In this document: in pieces, positions 10,682-23,919 of the stretch
Numbering within the stretch: position 1 is the first letter of the stretch
Layout: each line of letters starts with the position of its first letter
DNA from: Glandiceps talaboti
Lineage: Eukaryota > Hemichordata > Enteropneusta > Spengelidae
Direction of reading: 5' to 3'
NCBI RefSeq assembly: GCF_964340395.1
Contig: NC_135561.1
Span: 9,837,732 to 9,897,731 of the forward strand
Length of the DNA stretch: 60,000 nucleotides
Notes under the pieces: model-generated
Database searches by the model: none
Seen by the model: only the letters and a program-made list of their open reading frames with translations
Told to the model about the DNA's origin: nothing
Translations under genes and position numbers: made by a program

Positions 10682-12690
10682 AGCATATTCAAACCTGGAA
10701 GGCTTTGTTCGTCAGTTTATGTGGTTCTGTGGTATGTTTAGCATTACACAAATCATTTTCAGTTTTAAGCAAACAAATGCCGCCACCTTGCTACATGCCA
10801 CACACTCTTGTGTACAATGAAAAAAGTCCATAAATTTATCAGCATTTCAACAAATTAAATTATTTATAATTTGATATGTGTGTTTCTGTTCTGTCTGCCT
10901 GTCTTTGTGTCTGGCTGTGTGTCTGTCTGTCTCAGTGTGTGTGTGTGTGTGTCAGCGTGTATTCACAGCTTTCATATATGCAATCTAACAGTCCATTAAT
11001 AGCACTAAAAGCGTTGTTGAATATTGTAAGTCTTCACTGCAAAGTTAAAACTATCTTACATGAAACACACAAATTAGTTGCAGGTCATTCTTAGTAGTTA
11101 TATAATAGTTGGAACGTTGAATGAAAGTTTTGTCTTAAAAGTATCAACTATGTTTCTAAATAAACGAGCTCTGCAAGTACCAACTTACTTCTAAAAGAAT
11201 ATTTTTGTATTAAAAAAAGAGAAATTTGTAATTTCACGGATATAAAAAGACATATATCTAGTATAAAAATCGGTATCATTTGTAAATCTTTCTGACATTC
11301 TACTTTATTATTTAATATGGCATATGATGAACGGTGTCTTCACACAAATATACTGTGATGGTAGTAGTGGTTGGGGAAATAGTCACTGTCTTTTACATTT
11401 TCAGGATGTGGCAGCGGTTAGATTAATTCCTTTAAAACATTGATTCTGGGACTATTGTTCTTTACCCCTGTCTGATAGCATCTAAACCATTTTTTGGAAA
11501 CATTTTAACAGGGGAGGGTAATATTTTAGAGAAGGGAAATTGAGGGGTCACTTTTTAGCACGACGGATTTGGAGGAGGATAACATTTTATGCAACAGCCC
11601 TATCCTGATTTCCCACGGCCCTCCCTCTTATAATTACTGAAGGCTCCCTTAGAGTGGATTCTATCTCGTATTCAGTTTTTAAATTTAGACCTGTCCGCTA
11701 CAACACTTTACAAGTACATGTACATAAACAATCAACTTATATTACTGTTTCTGTCAAACATACAACTTGCCTTCCCAACACGAATAGGGACAGGCGCCCT
11801 CAAGGTAAAAAAGTTGTATAGGTTTACAACACTGGTTTGCTTCAGTACCTGGCTGTGGCCGTTATCGAAAAGAAAACAATAACAGTAAGAAAAGACATCA
11901 GGGTTATAGACACTCTTTAAACCAAGTCACCTTTATAGATAGATGCCACCCCATCAACAGTACACGATTTATGCTACACATTTATGTCTGAAATAGTGTT
12001 CACGCACTTGAGATAACATCGCATACCATATCTCTCTGTCTGTCTGCCTGTGTCCATCCAACCACCTTTCTCTGTCTCACTCACTCACTCACTCACTCAC
12101 TCACTCACATATCTATCCCCACCCCACCCCTCTCTCTCACTCAAATACACACACACACGCACAATAAGCCAATCTAAGAGAAACAAATAAGAGAATGGAC
12201 AGTAATCATTTTTTTAAATTTTATTATAAAATAATAAAATAAAGAAAATGTAATGACCCAGTCTAGACTATAATTATCTTATCTATTCTGCCATCGTTTT
12301 TGCACATTTTTCAATCTCTGGTAATTTTTCTGGTTCACATTGCGGGCAAAGTGCCATTGGGTACACATCCATCAATCACATACTGTTATAAGATATGTGC
12401 ACATACTAGTAGCGTCATACGACCGTTTTACGATCATACTGAAACTTTGAGGTTTCACATGATAAAGTTTAGAGAGATTAATGAGTCTTTGTTCTTATGG
12501 GAAGTTGGATCTCGAGGCATGTTCGTCAAGGTTAGGGTTAGGCATATCTCCACATACATATTTAAAAGGAATACGTCACTACACAATATTGAGTGCATCT
12601 ATGTTTATTGATTCCTTCTCCTGCATATAAGAAACTATATAAGCTGAAAAAAATTTCAAAAAACCCCAAAACTACTATCTACTGCTACAC
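10682..12690. other. Non-coding flank within copy 1
   Basis: No convincing exon is seen. The stretch holds a TGTC/TG microsatellite near 10870-10955, a Harbinger-like end near 11505-11648, and TCTG, TCAC and CA simple repeats near 12030-12160. Copy 2 (19358-21370) holds the same. Confidence 0.6.
11505..11648. mobile_element. Harbinger-like MITE remnant (one end)
   Basis: The segment ends in TAATTACTGAAGGCTCCC, the same terminus as the 2867-3490 element, and upstream has the same GGGTAATATTTTA-like blocks as that element's right half. No matching left end is found, so it is a truncated copy. It is repeated in copy 2 ending at about 20326. Confidence 0.5.
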
Positions 12691-12695
12691 ATATG

Positions 12696-12915
12696 CTAGG
12701 CCAGTATCATGCACGTCTGCATATTTACTCTGAATTTAGTAGCCTGGCTTAATTGGTGAAATGCTTGCCGAATAGCGGAAGTGGCCGATGATCTGCTTGG
12801 TGGGTGGGTATAACTCTCCACCCCATCCATACACGTACACATATATGCTAGCATGTTCGCTGTCTGTGGTATCGATGGTGACAGTATTGCTGGGCAGTTG
12901 TCTTCCATTGGCGCC
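12696..12915 (-). pseudogene. Truncated 3' end of a minus-strand exon (duplicate)
   Basis: Same sequence as the 3' part of the exon at 21414-21869, ending at the duplication junction. The 5' part of that exon and its upstream exons are missing here, so this copy cannot make the protein. It shows that the duplication breakpoint fell inside the minus-strand gene. Confidence 0.85.
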
Positions 12916-14425
12916 GATAATTGACTGTTCACATAGGTTATATCAAATGGGCATTAGATTGACAATATTGTTGAAAACTGGCTGTAAGTTAGTTCTCGAC
13001 AATTGTCGAATTTGCTGACCACAAGCAGATTTCGACAAATTGTCGACGTTTGCTGACCACAAGAAGATCTGGAAAAAATTGTCGACAAGTTGCAAAAAAG
13101 AATTTTTACAAAAAAAATGCACTTCTTGTGGTGATTTCATTAAAATTAAGTTTTCTACTGGCAAAAATATTATATTTTAATTCTGAAGAAGCAAGGACAA
13201 ATTTTTCATACTTTTTTTTTTAAATGAATAAAAGGAAACATTTTTACTGTAGTTACTTTCTCCTTCTATGCCTTAAAAACACTGTTCCTGACTGATAGGA
13301 ACATGCTGTTTCAAAAAGTACCATTTTATTAACAATTTTTCCATATTAATTCTCTAATTATTGTAGGCGAGTAACAGCTTCAGTTTTTCTTCACAAAATA
13401 TTGATGTCCTCATTTTCAATTATTTAGAGCAATTAGAGTGATTTTATTTAAAGTTTAATATCTCGGGGCTACTTTTTGATCCTGGTTTTTTATTTGAAAT
13501 TATTCATTTCAAGGGGTTCTAGAACGAATTTAGTATGCTAAATCGGCGTATTCGTAAATATGTAAATTTTCGTGTTAAAAAAACAACAACAAACCTTATC
13601 ATCTTCAGTAACCCGAAAATAGCTTGTAAACACACCGGCTAAATACAAGCAATTACTGCGTCACATCCATATGCAGGCGTTTGTATCATATTTTGAGACG
13701 CCACTATGAATTAATTAGTTGGATTACTTCTGTTTACTTGCAGTTGATAGTTAATACTAGTTTGTATCCAGGCGGGGATTATATTTCGTCATATTCCTAA
13801 ACAAAACTTTATGAAACATTTATTTATTACGAACTGTGTACACGCATACATAACCCAAAACATGCGATATAATAATCAGCATGTACATGGCACATTCTAG
13901 ATCTGTACAGAATACGAGGCAGCAACGTCACTGATCATTCCAACACATAAATATAATCCGACTTCATCGAACGTACACCGCACACCATGTTTTAATTGTA
14001 TTTCATCAACAAATAAAGATCAATTTTAAAAAAGTCAAGTTGTTGACTGTCTAAGTTATCTGGTTTATTCACTAATCGCTTCTTGTTTGTACAATAAGAG
14101 TTTATTTTTTACACACACACACACATACATGCATACATACATACATACATACATACATACATACATACATACATACATTTTGCCATGCTTGTGCTTTTAA
14201 GTAATGTTATACTGGAATATACTAATATTTTAGTTAGTGAGTACATGACTTTGTGTTATTAAGTATGTTGGTACTCTTTCTACATCATAAATACACTAAC
14301 ATTATAAAAAGAGATGAGAAAAATTGTTAATCTTTTTCAGCTGTTGCTGTTGAGACTGTGTTGAATGTTTAGATACTAAACGCCACACGCCACATATTGA
14401 CCAATGGTTTTATTTTTACTTAAAG

Positions 14426-16073
14426 CTGTTACCACTCCACAACCAGAGGAACCCATTGATATCCAATGTGATACCAATCAAATGTCTTTAAGTATCACAA
14501 CGAATTCGTTGATGGATGCGTTAGATCTCACAGATGTAAATCCAGCTGACTTTCATTTAGAAGATGAAAATTGCATTGGTAGTATGTCAGGTGACATGCT
14601 TGTGTTTTCGACAATGTTTTACAATTGTGACACAACATCGTTGGTAAGATTTTAAAGTTTTATATATATTATGATTTTAATCATCCTAATATAGCGTCAG
14701 AATAACGAATCGGGAAATATAACAATGCATTCCACACATCGTATAATAGTCTGAACTGTAAAGCGAAACGGTTGTTCACTTTCAAAAGTGAACATGTAAT
14801 GTAGATGTCACCTTAAAATATTTACTTCAACTATACAGCACTGATCCAAGCTCCTACGAATGGATTTTCCAATATATTACTGTCTTGAGTGGTCTTGAAT
14901 GTTTGCTTTATCATACAGTTTATATTACACGTTCACCATCTTGTTGAACACGAGCTGGTAGCAATCGATTTATTGACAGAATACACTGGTTCAATTTTGA
15001 AATACATTCTGTTGAATTAAGATTATGAACACTTCCACCAAAAGCTAGTGCCGTGTATATTTATACAAATTTAGCAGTTGTCTATGTCATCCAGCGATCC
15101 GTGTCCCTGTACATACTTTATCAAAATATGTTCCATTGATCTAGAAATTTCGCCAAACACGAATAGTTATTACTATTCATATAGTTTATGAACAAACAGG
15201 TGTTTATATAAATTTCTTACTATTTATTATGGTTAGTCATACATCGTATCAATCCTTTAAATTGCATTAATTAATTTGATGAACTTGCACTTTAATTCAA
15301 AGATCCTAATAATTTAAGTTAATGGTTTGAAAGGTAGGTAGGTAGGTTGGTTGGGATGTTGAATTGGTTTGTTTTTTGTCATTGGGTGCGTACTACTTTT
15401 ATCCAGGAATATGAAATTCTTCATCAAACTATCGAAAACTGTTGTTGTATACACTCTATCCTGTGGTTCCTAAGCATTGGGACTAAAGAACAATTTTTGA
15501 ACAATTTTTGTTGCCATGTAGGATATTATTGAGATATTGGTCTCTACTCTCTTAAATAGGTGTTAACAGATAGCAACGAAATCAGCTACACGAACATGGT
15601 TTACTCTGAGAGAGGAACAGAAGTTATTGAAATGACTTGTATTTATCCACTGCAGTATGATCTTGAAGCCATTCACATCATCACCAATCCCTGGTAGGTG
15701 ACATTGACTCTATTCATATCATTAGCAATCCTTGGGAAGTGACATTGTATAGATTCACATCATCACCAATCCCTGGTAAGTAACATTGACTCCATTCATA
15801 TCATTAGCAATCCTTGGGAAGTGACAATGAACCCTTTCCCATCATCACTAATCCTTGGTAAGTGACATGGTTGAAGCCATTCACATCATCTATAATCATT
15901 GGTAAGTGATATTAAATCCAGTCACATCATTACCAATCCCTGGTAAGTGAAATAAAATCCATTCAAATTATCACCAATCCCTGGTTAGTGACACTGAACT
16001 CATTCATGCCATTACCAATCCACGACAAGTGTAGTTGAAGCCATTATGTTTTAATAGTAGTAGTAGCAGTAGC

Positions 16074-16128
<55 letters not shown>

Positions 16129-16151
16129 ATAGTAGTAGTAGTAGTAGTAGC

Positions 16152-16186
<35 letters not shown>

Positions 16187-19089
16187 CAGTAGTAGTAGTA
16201 GTAGTAGTAGCAGCAGTAGCAGATAATTATTTAGAATGCAGATTGACTAGGTTTCTTTCTGCTAATTACACGATCTAAGCTCATCAAAACTGAGTACTAT
16301 TCCCACTTTAAACCAGTCCTAATATCGTTTACCATTCACTTTAGTTACATGTTTTGTCTCAGTATTTGTATCTTATAAGCGTCGTCGACGTCATATGTAT
16401 TTTGACTCGATTGACGTGTTACATCAATTTTATATTTTGCTTACACTTTTCACTTGCATTTTCTTTGCTACGTTTTATTCAATTGTTGTCTTCTTTCCTA
16501 TCTTTAGTTTTCATTTTTATTCACCTCTTTTTATGTGTGCAGGTGGAAAGTCAATTTCCAATACATTTTATGGAAATGCAAACAAGGTTATATTAATATA
16601 TTATTAACATACTGTTCTTTTTCAATTAGGCGTCTTAACTTTTTTTCTGTTTTAATACTTACTTGTCATACGTGTGCTGGTAGGGTTTTTTGGTGACTTT
16701 AGATTACTAAATTGCACTAATGTGTCACGTGTTACATATTTCAATATTGGCTATTATAGTAATATCTGTCGTATTTATCCTCTAACAGTGATATCCTTAG
16801 TCACTACATGGGATTCGGTACGTTCACTACATCTTCAACTATTTACACCGATGAGACCTTTACTGCTACCCTTGACCCAGCTACTGACTTCCCTGTTGAA
16901 ATCTGTGATGAAACCTTAATATACTTTGGTATTACTGTTGACAACGACGACGACCTTTTGGAAATGTTTGTACAAAACTGCTTCATCTCAATGAGTAGCG
17001 ATCCTGGGAGTCCTTTACCTAAGTATGACTATATCACTGATGGGTAAGTATACGCCGTATAAACCTACTTTGCTGTCCGGGATTAGGCTAATGTATCATT
17101 GGAATATAAATATTATTGATCGCATACAAAATAGAGATGACAGAGAATGAATGGCAGGACCCCATCTCCAAAATATTCGAATTCAACTTTTATTTGTTTG
17201 CCACAAAAGCAAATCGTTATATTTCAAGTCAATTTGTGAAAATTAATGGTCATATTCGTTATATTAATATATAACATAACATAAACTGTTTTGCTTCATG
17301 GAACAACTTACACATATGTCCTTATAATTATCCATCCACACTAATATGTTGGGTATGGTCCCCCTTTGAATTTAAGTTTGCATCTTCAATAATTACATAG
17401 ATCGATATGACATACATGTTATGTACTCATTCGTTGACACACACTAAACGTTACCTGTATTGGCTGCAAACTGGACTTTTTTTTATGAAGTAACCAATTC
17501 TTTATTGTACATTGTGAACACTACTTATAAAGAAAAAAACTTTGTATCTAAGGCTGTTGATTATGTGGATTTTATCGGTAGGTAGTATGTAGTGACTGGT
17601 TTAATTCTTGAGTGAAAGGTTGGTAATGACTACATTACCACGTTATAGTTTGACTTTCCTTGATACTATACATGGTAAAGTGCTAATTAAGTATTCAACA
17701 TGGATGTACAGGTTGTGTCACACACTTTCAGTTACGGCAATCGTCATGTATTCTTTTAATTCTCCGATTATCTTTCAGTTGCCTTGTACCTGACTATGTG
17801 TTTGAATACGACGTTTCACCCGCCAATGAATTGGCGAAACATTATGGTATCAACGTCTACGATCTTGCTAATGGGAACGACATAACAGTTGACCAAGATA
17901 TTGATCTGTACCTCCATTGCTCTGTTGTGCTGTGCAGGATAAGTGATGTTGGAACACCATGTGATCAGGTATGTAGCCAGTGTACTGTTGGCGTTACTTC
18001 AGAAACGTATTTGCCAGCACTTCATATTTGTATGTTAGTGTATTATGAATATCTATTCGTCCCTGCAATGGTATGACAACTTAAATATTGATCTACAAAA
18101 AACCACATCCATGGCCTCTTACTTAAAACCAGAATCATGGAAGTTATATGTCACAGTCAAATAATAATTATTAGTTATGTATTATTCATTGCTATATACA
18201 TGTACTTTCCTAGCAACTGCAACGTAGATTTGAACAACTTAACAGTTTGTGTTGAAATGTTTATAATCATATTGCATGATTTACTATCTACAGGGTTGTA
18301 CCAGCGGTCCACAACGAAGGGACTCTCTGGATGGATCTACTCAAACACTTATAACCCATGGTCCATTCACTTCCACTCCAGGAAAGAGGTGAGCTTTAAC
18401 ATTAAGTTTTACTTTCAACAATGTTACTATCAACCCATTTCAATTAGCTATATGCGACACCAGGATTTTTACATCTTGCACGTTTGTTTGGTTACAATTA
18501 CACTAATGAAATGCAGCTACTGATAGAACACACGTACATGAAAGGTTACGTTTTACCTCACTAGTACTGTGAAAACAAGTAAAGGGTTATGTTCCTTGTT
18601 TTGTGTTCACATTAAGATAAAAGGTATTATTTTATATGGATGCTCGCTTTCTTTATTTTGCTTTATGTAATTCATGACAAAATATGTTGTGCGAGATGTA
18701 GAAAATCGTGGCCCCTATAAACTCTATAGTCACTCTGGTTTGGTAGTAACACCATGCCCCCTAATTGAAACTCTATAGTCACTCTGTTTGGTTGTATGTC
18801 GATGTGTGACGTCAAGATATCATGTATGACATGCAGTTGTCAGCGACACGTTACTAGTGATTGTTTTATCTCACTATGATAATATCATATCATATTGCAT
18901 TTGCTTAATTTAAAATTTAAAATCAAATAATCTTTGATGAAATGATAGTGATATTAAATACTTCTTGCATTAAATAATTCTACAACTTTCCCTTAATGCA
19001 TTTTGAATTTGCCGACGATATTATGTTAGTAATGGAAATCAAGAATTTGACTGAACTTCATTTTCATTTTTAACAGATGCGACAACTGA
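14426..19089 (+). CDS. Second ZP domain gene segment (duplicate, no LDLa exons)
   Basis: Exons match copy 1 one for one: 14426-14643, 15560-15693, 16551-16586, 16789-17043, 17779-17968, 18294-18388 and 19077-19089 (stop at 19087). The longer reading frames translate identically to copy 1. No LDLa exon, signal peptide or start is seen between the copies. The set is therefore either an orphan with no 5' end or could join the upstream gene if copy-1 termination is skipped. AATAAA is at 19352. Status as gene or pseudogene cannot be decided from sequence. Confidence 0.65.
15671..16042 (+). repeat. 41-bp splice-donor minisatellite, copy 2
   Basis: Duplicate of the array at 6994-7365 with the same unit order. 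It is followed by the TAG/CAG repeat at about 16055-16222, one triplet longer than in copy 1. Confidence 0.9.
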
Positions 19090-19228
19090 TCAAACCAATC
19101 AATGACATCTTTAATACTGGCAACGTATACAAGACACCGTTAAACGACACGATTCAAGTAAAATCTCCGCCATATCATTGCTTTTACATTTTGGTGGTTA
19201 CTTGAAATTCTAGTAGTCGTCGTTGTCG

Positions 19229-19260
<32 letters not shown>

Positions 19261-21413
19261 GTCGTCCTCTTCTCAAAATTGAATCTTCATACTTTAGGCG
19301 TTATATTGGTGATGGCATTGTTTCACTTTTTAATATGTTGGTTGATATATCAATAAAAGCATATTCAAACCTGGAAGGCTTTGTTCGTCAGTTTATGTGG
19401 TTCTGTGGTATGTTTAGCATTACACAAATCATTTTCAGTTTTAAGCAAACAAATGCCGCCACCTTGCTACATGCCACACACTCTTGTGTACAATGAAAAA
19501 AGTCCATAAATTTATCAGCATTTCAACAAATTAAATTATTTATAATTTGATATGTGTGTTTCTGTTCTGTCTGCCTGTCTTTGTGTCTGGCTGTGTGTCT
19601 GTCTGTCTCAGTGTGTGTGTGTGTGTGTGTCAGCGTGTATTCACAGCTTTCATATATGCAATCTAACAGTCCATTAATAGCACTAAAAGCGTTGTTGAAT
19701 ATTGTAAGTCTTCACTGCAAAGTTAAAACTATCTTACATGAAACACACAAATTAGTTGCAGGTCATTCTTAGTAGTTATATAATAGTTGGAACGTTGAAT
19801 GAAAGTTTTGTCTTAAAAGTATCAACTATGTTTCTAAATAAACGAGCTCTGCAAGTACCAACTTTCTTCTAAAAGAATATTTTTGTATTAAAAAAAGAGA
19901 AATTTGTAATTTCACGGATATAAAAAGACATATATCTAGTATAAAAATCGGTATCATTTGTAAATCTTTCTGACATTCTACTTTATTATTTAATATGGCA
20001 TATGATGAACGGTGTCTTCACACAAATATACTGTGATGGTAGTAGTGGTTGGGGAAATAGTCACTGTCTTTTACATTTTCAGGATGTGGCAGCGGTTAGA
20101 TTAATTCCTTTAAAACATTGATTCTGGGACTATTGTTCTTTACCCCTGTCTGATAGCATCTAAACCATTTTTTGGAAACATTTTAACAGGGGAGGGTAAT
20201 ATTTTAGAGAAGGGAAATTGAGGGGTCACTTTTTAGCACGACGGATTTGGAGGAGGATAACATTTTATGCAACAGCCCTATCCTGATTTCCCACGGCCCT
20301 CCCTCTTATAATTACTGAAGGCTCCCTTAGAGTGGATTCTATCTCGTATTCAGTTTTTAAATTTAGACCTGTCCGCTACAACACTTTACAAGTACATGTA
20401 CATAAACAATCAACTTATATTACTGTTTCTGTCAAACATACAACTTGCCTTCCCAACACGAATAGGGACAGGCGCCCTCAAGGTAAAAAAGTTGTATAGG
20501 TTTACAACACTGGTTTGCTTCAGTACCTGGCTGTGGCCGTTATCGAAAAGAAAACAATAACAGTAAGAAAAGACATCAGGGTTATAGACACTCTTTAAAC
20601 CAAGTCACCTTTATAGATAGATGCCACCCCATCAACAGTACACGATTTATGCTACACATTTATGTCTGAAATAGTGTTCACGCACTTGAGATAACATCGC
20701 ATACCATATCTCTCTGTCTGTCTGCCTGTGTCCATCCAACCACCTTTCTCTGTCTCACTCACTCACTCACTCACTCACTCACTCACATATCTATCCCCAC
20801 CCCACCCCTCTCTCTCACTCAAATACACACACACACGCACAATAAGCCAATCTAAGAGAAACAAATAAGAGAATGGACAGTAATCATTTTTTTAAATTTT
20901 ATTATAAAATAATAAAATAAAGAAAATGTAATGACCCAGTCTAGACTATAATTATCTTATCTATTCTGCCATCGTTTTTGCACATTTTTCAATCTCTGGT
21001 AATTTTTCTGGTTCACATTGCGGGCAAAGTGCCATTGGGTACACATCCATCAATCACATACTGTTATAAGATATGTGCACATACTAGTAGCGTCATACGA
21101 CCGTTTTACGATCATACTGAAACTTTGAGGTTTCACATGATAAAGTTTAGAGAGATTAATGAGTCTTTGTTCTTATGGGAAGTTGGATCTCGAGGCATGT
21201 TCGTCAAGGTTAGGGTTAGGCATATCTCCACATACATATTTAAAAGGAATACGTCACTACACAATATTGAGTGCATCTATGTTTATTGATTCCTTCTCCT
21301 GCATATAAGAAACTATATAAGCTGAAAATTTTTTCAAAAAACCCCAAAACTACTATCTACTGCTACACATATGCTAGGCCAGTATCATGCACGTCTGCAT
21401 ATTTACTCTGAAT

Positions 21414-22596
21414 TTAGTAGCCTGGCTTAATTGGTGAAATGCTTGCCGAATAGCGGAAGTGGCCGATGATCTGCTTGGTGGGTGGGTATAACTCTCCACC
21501 CCATCCATACACGTACACATATATGCTAGCATGTTCGCTGTCTGTGGTATCGATGGTGACAGTATTGCTGGGCAGTTGTCTTCCATTGGCGCCGATGTGC
21601 TCAGTGCCTGCGTTGCAGTCGGGAACATCACAGACGTACTGGGCGAAGGAGCTTAAGATGTCAGTACTGAATACAGTAGACACGATCTCGTATGAAGAAG
21701 TGGTTTCCTCGTCGGGACAGAACGAGACATTTAGTAGTACTCCTGTGTGGTACACTAATGATTGTTCAGAGGAAACCAATGCCACCTGCTTCAAAATGAC
21801 AATGTCATCCTTCAAATTATATCCGAATGTAATCATTGGGTCTCGTGGTTTCAGCTGGCGCTTTAGATCCTAAAATATTCAATGATTTGGTAATTAGGAA
21901 AAATATCATTTCAAAACCATAGCATTTCACTTAGTATTGAAGTCACGGTCATCATACACGTATCACTCTGGCCACGTTTTTCCAGGACTGTTTCTGTATC
22001 ACAGACAACGATGAGGGCACCGTATTGGACAAAAAATGTGGAATGTTAGAAGTTTAAGTCACTGATACAAAGTTTTAGAGTTGTAAAACCGTGCAGGGAA
22101 CACAAAATGTATTTTACATAACGAGCCTGCTCCTGATGTATGGTAAAACAATAATAGAATCAAACAGTGTACACAAATAATCAAAATACAACATACGTCT
22201 TTTAATCGAAGTTTCTTGTCTAACAAACGCACAACTCGTGGTAGGGGTCACGGTGTGAGGTTCCAACACTTCATGTGGGGGTCAATTAAAGGCAAATCCT
22301 ATAATGAAAATTGAAATTGAGAGTACATTACATGTACCAGTATGAATTCTTGTCGAATTGATAACTTACCGATTCATTCGGTTTGAAAACGACGTTCACC
22401 GTTAAAGATATGGCTTCGACACTCCCAGCGGTTATAAACACAAACAAGTCGTTGGTCGAACTCCAAGAAGGCACAGTACAGTATGGTACAGCCTCCCCAT
22501 CGGTTTCATGATTGTGACAAAGGGCGTCGGTTGCGTCCTGAAATAAAATTATAGTATCATGTAACACATACATACATACATACATACATACATACA

Positions 22597-22627
<31 letters not shown>

Positions 22628-22824
22628 GCACACGTACGTACGTGCGTGCATACATGCATACATACATACATACATACATACATACATACATACATACATA
22701 CCAATGTACATACATACATACACACACATACATACATACATACATACATACATACATACATACATACATACATACATACATACATACAGACATACATACA
22801 CACATACACACATACATACATACA

Positions 22825-22857
<33 letters not shown>

Positions 22858-23362
22858 GCATACATGCATGCATATACGCACGCACGCACACACACACATA
22901 CATACATACATACATACATGCATACATACATACATACATACATACATACATACATACATACATACATACATACATACACACATACATACATACATGCATA
23001 CACATACACATACACATACACATACATACACACATACATACATACATGCATACACATACACATACACATACACATACATACATACATACATACATACATA
23101 CATACATACATACATACATACATACATACATACATACATACAGACATACATACATACATACATACATACATACATACATACATACATACATACATACATA
23201 CATACACATACACATACACATACATACATACTTTACATACCTTACTCTTAGCATCTGCCACATAGAAGTAAACAACACCTTTATTAGGGTCCCAAAGTGG
23301 GTTGTTATTGAGTATAACAGAGATATTAACAGCCTCACCAATGTGCGACTGACAAGTACTCG
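21414..23362 (-). CDS. Unrecognised, probably extracellular protein (3' three exons)
   Basis: Minus-strand exons 23362-23241, 22537-22370 and 21869-21414 have AG/GT borders and matching phases (in at phase 1, then 0 and 0). They code about 247 residues. Exon one holds STCQSHIGEAVNIS and VVYFYVADAKSK; exon two LCHNHETDGEAVPYC and LFVFITAGSVEAI; exon three FGYNLKDDIVIL, NVSFCPDEE and CDVPDCNAG. The mix of beta-strand-like segments, paired Cys and NxS/T sites suggests a secreted beta-rich protein. No family is recognised. Upstream exons, including any signal peptide, are not resolved. TTTATT at about 21281 gives AATAAA on this strand. The gene converges on the ZP gene, and its last exon is partly copied at 12696-12915. 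Confidence 0.6.
22566..23232. repeat. Long CATA microsatellite in an intron
   Basis: About 670 bp of (CATA)n interrupted by CACA, CATG and CAGA units fills nearly the whole intron between two minus-strand exons (22537 and 23241). The long frames read from it on both strands are artefacts. Confidence 0.95.
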
Positions 23363-23655
23363 CTAAAAGTACACAATAGTTTGATCAGCTGTCAGTGTGT
23401 GTACTTCAGTTGTCATATATCGGATTTGCACCAGTGAATCATGAGGACTTCCTTTTGGCGGAGTAGCTGGAAAATAGTGATACAATTGTGGTAACATTTT
23501 AAGTATCCCTACATTTGTATTTTCTTTCAGTTTGGTTTCAGATGTACTCGCAATAGTCAACTATTGGTCACTCCTCATGGGCCACGGGGGGGGGGGACGA
23601 CGACGAGGTATTACCTTGGGGAAAATTGAGGTTTAGAGTCGAGCCATATCACTAG

Positions 23656-23657
<2 letters not shown>

Positions 23658-23723
<66 letters not shown>
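23658..23723. repeat. ATA/AAT trinucleotide repeat
   Basis: Uninterrupted (AAT)n. The surrounding 23363-23919 holds a G run at 23585 and no exon that can be supported. Confidence 0.9.
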
Positions 23724-23724
<1 letters not shown>

Positions 23725-23919
23725 TACACCATCATCATGTTGTTCAACGTACGTTGACACATTATTTTACCTCTATACTGTACCGCGGAAAATAATAAGT
23801 AACGACACCAGTGGAAAAATAACCAACAAGGCGGAGCCAGTGTGCCTGTTACGAGTAGATTAACTTGTATTGGTACTAATGTAGTGTATTGCATTACATG
23901 CTAGAAATGTGGGTTTTTA

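Larger units (their letters stand above)
4243..12915. repeat. Tandem duplication, copy 1 (8.67 kb)
   Basis: GATAATTGACTGTTCACATA at 4243 recurs at 12916, and from there the sequences run in parallel to about 21593. The unit holds the last part of the LDLa5-ZP1 intron, all ZP exons, the 3' flank, and the tail of a minus-strand exon. The left edge is preceded by a C run at 4231-4242. Confidence 0.97.
12916..21593. repeat. Tandem duplication, copy 2 (8.68 kb)
   Basis: Direct repeat of 4243-12915 at an offset that drifts only from 8673 to 8680. The drift comes from small length changes, mostly in simple repeats. The few substitutions seen include one near 17358 and one near 19864. The right edge is at GCCGAT before unique GTGCTCAG. 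Confidence 0.97.

Noticed and set aside
22566-23232. Possible CRISPR-like regular array
   Set aside because: The units are simple 4-bp repeats without spacers, in a genome with introns.
22328-23366. Several 200-340-residue frames rich in Tyr-Val-Cys-Met or His-Thr-Tyr-Ile
   Set aside because: All are translations of the CATA/TATG microsatellite on either strand. Only the short end segments correspond to real exons.
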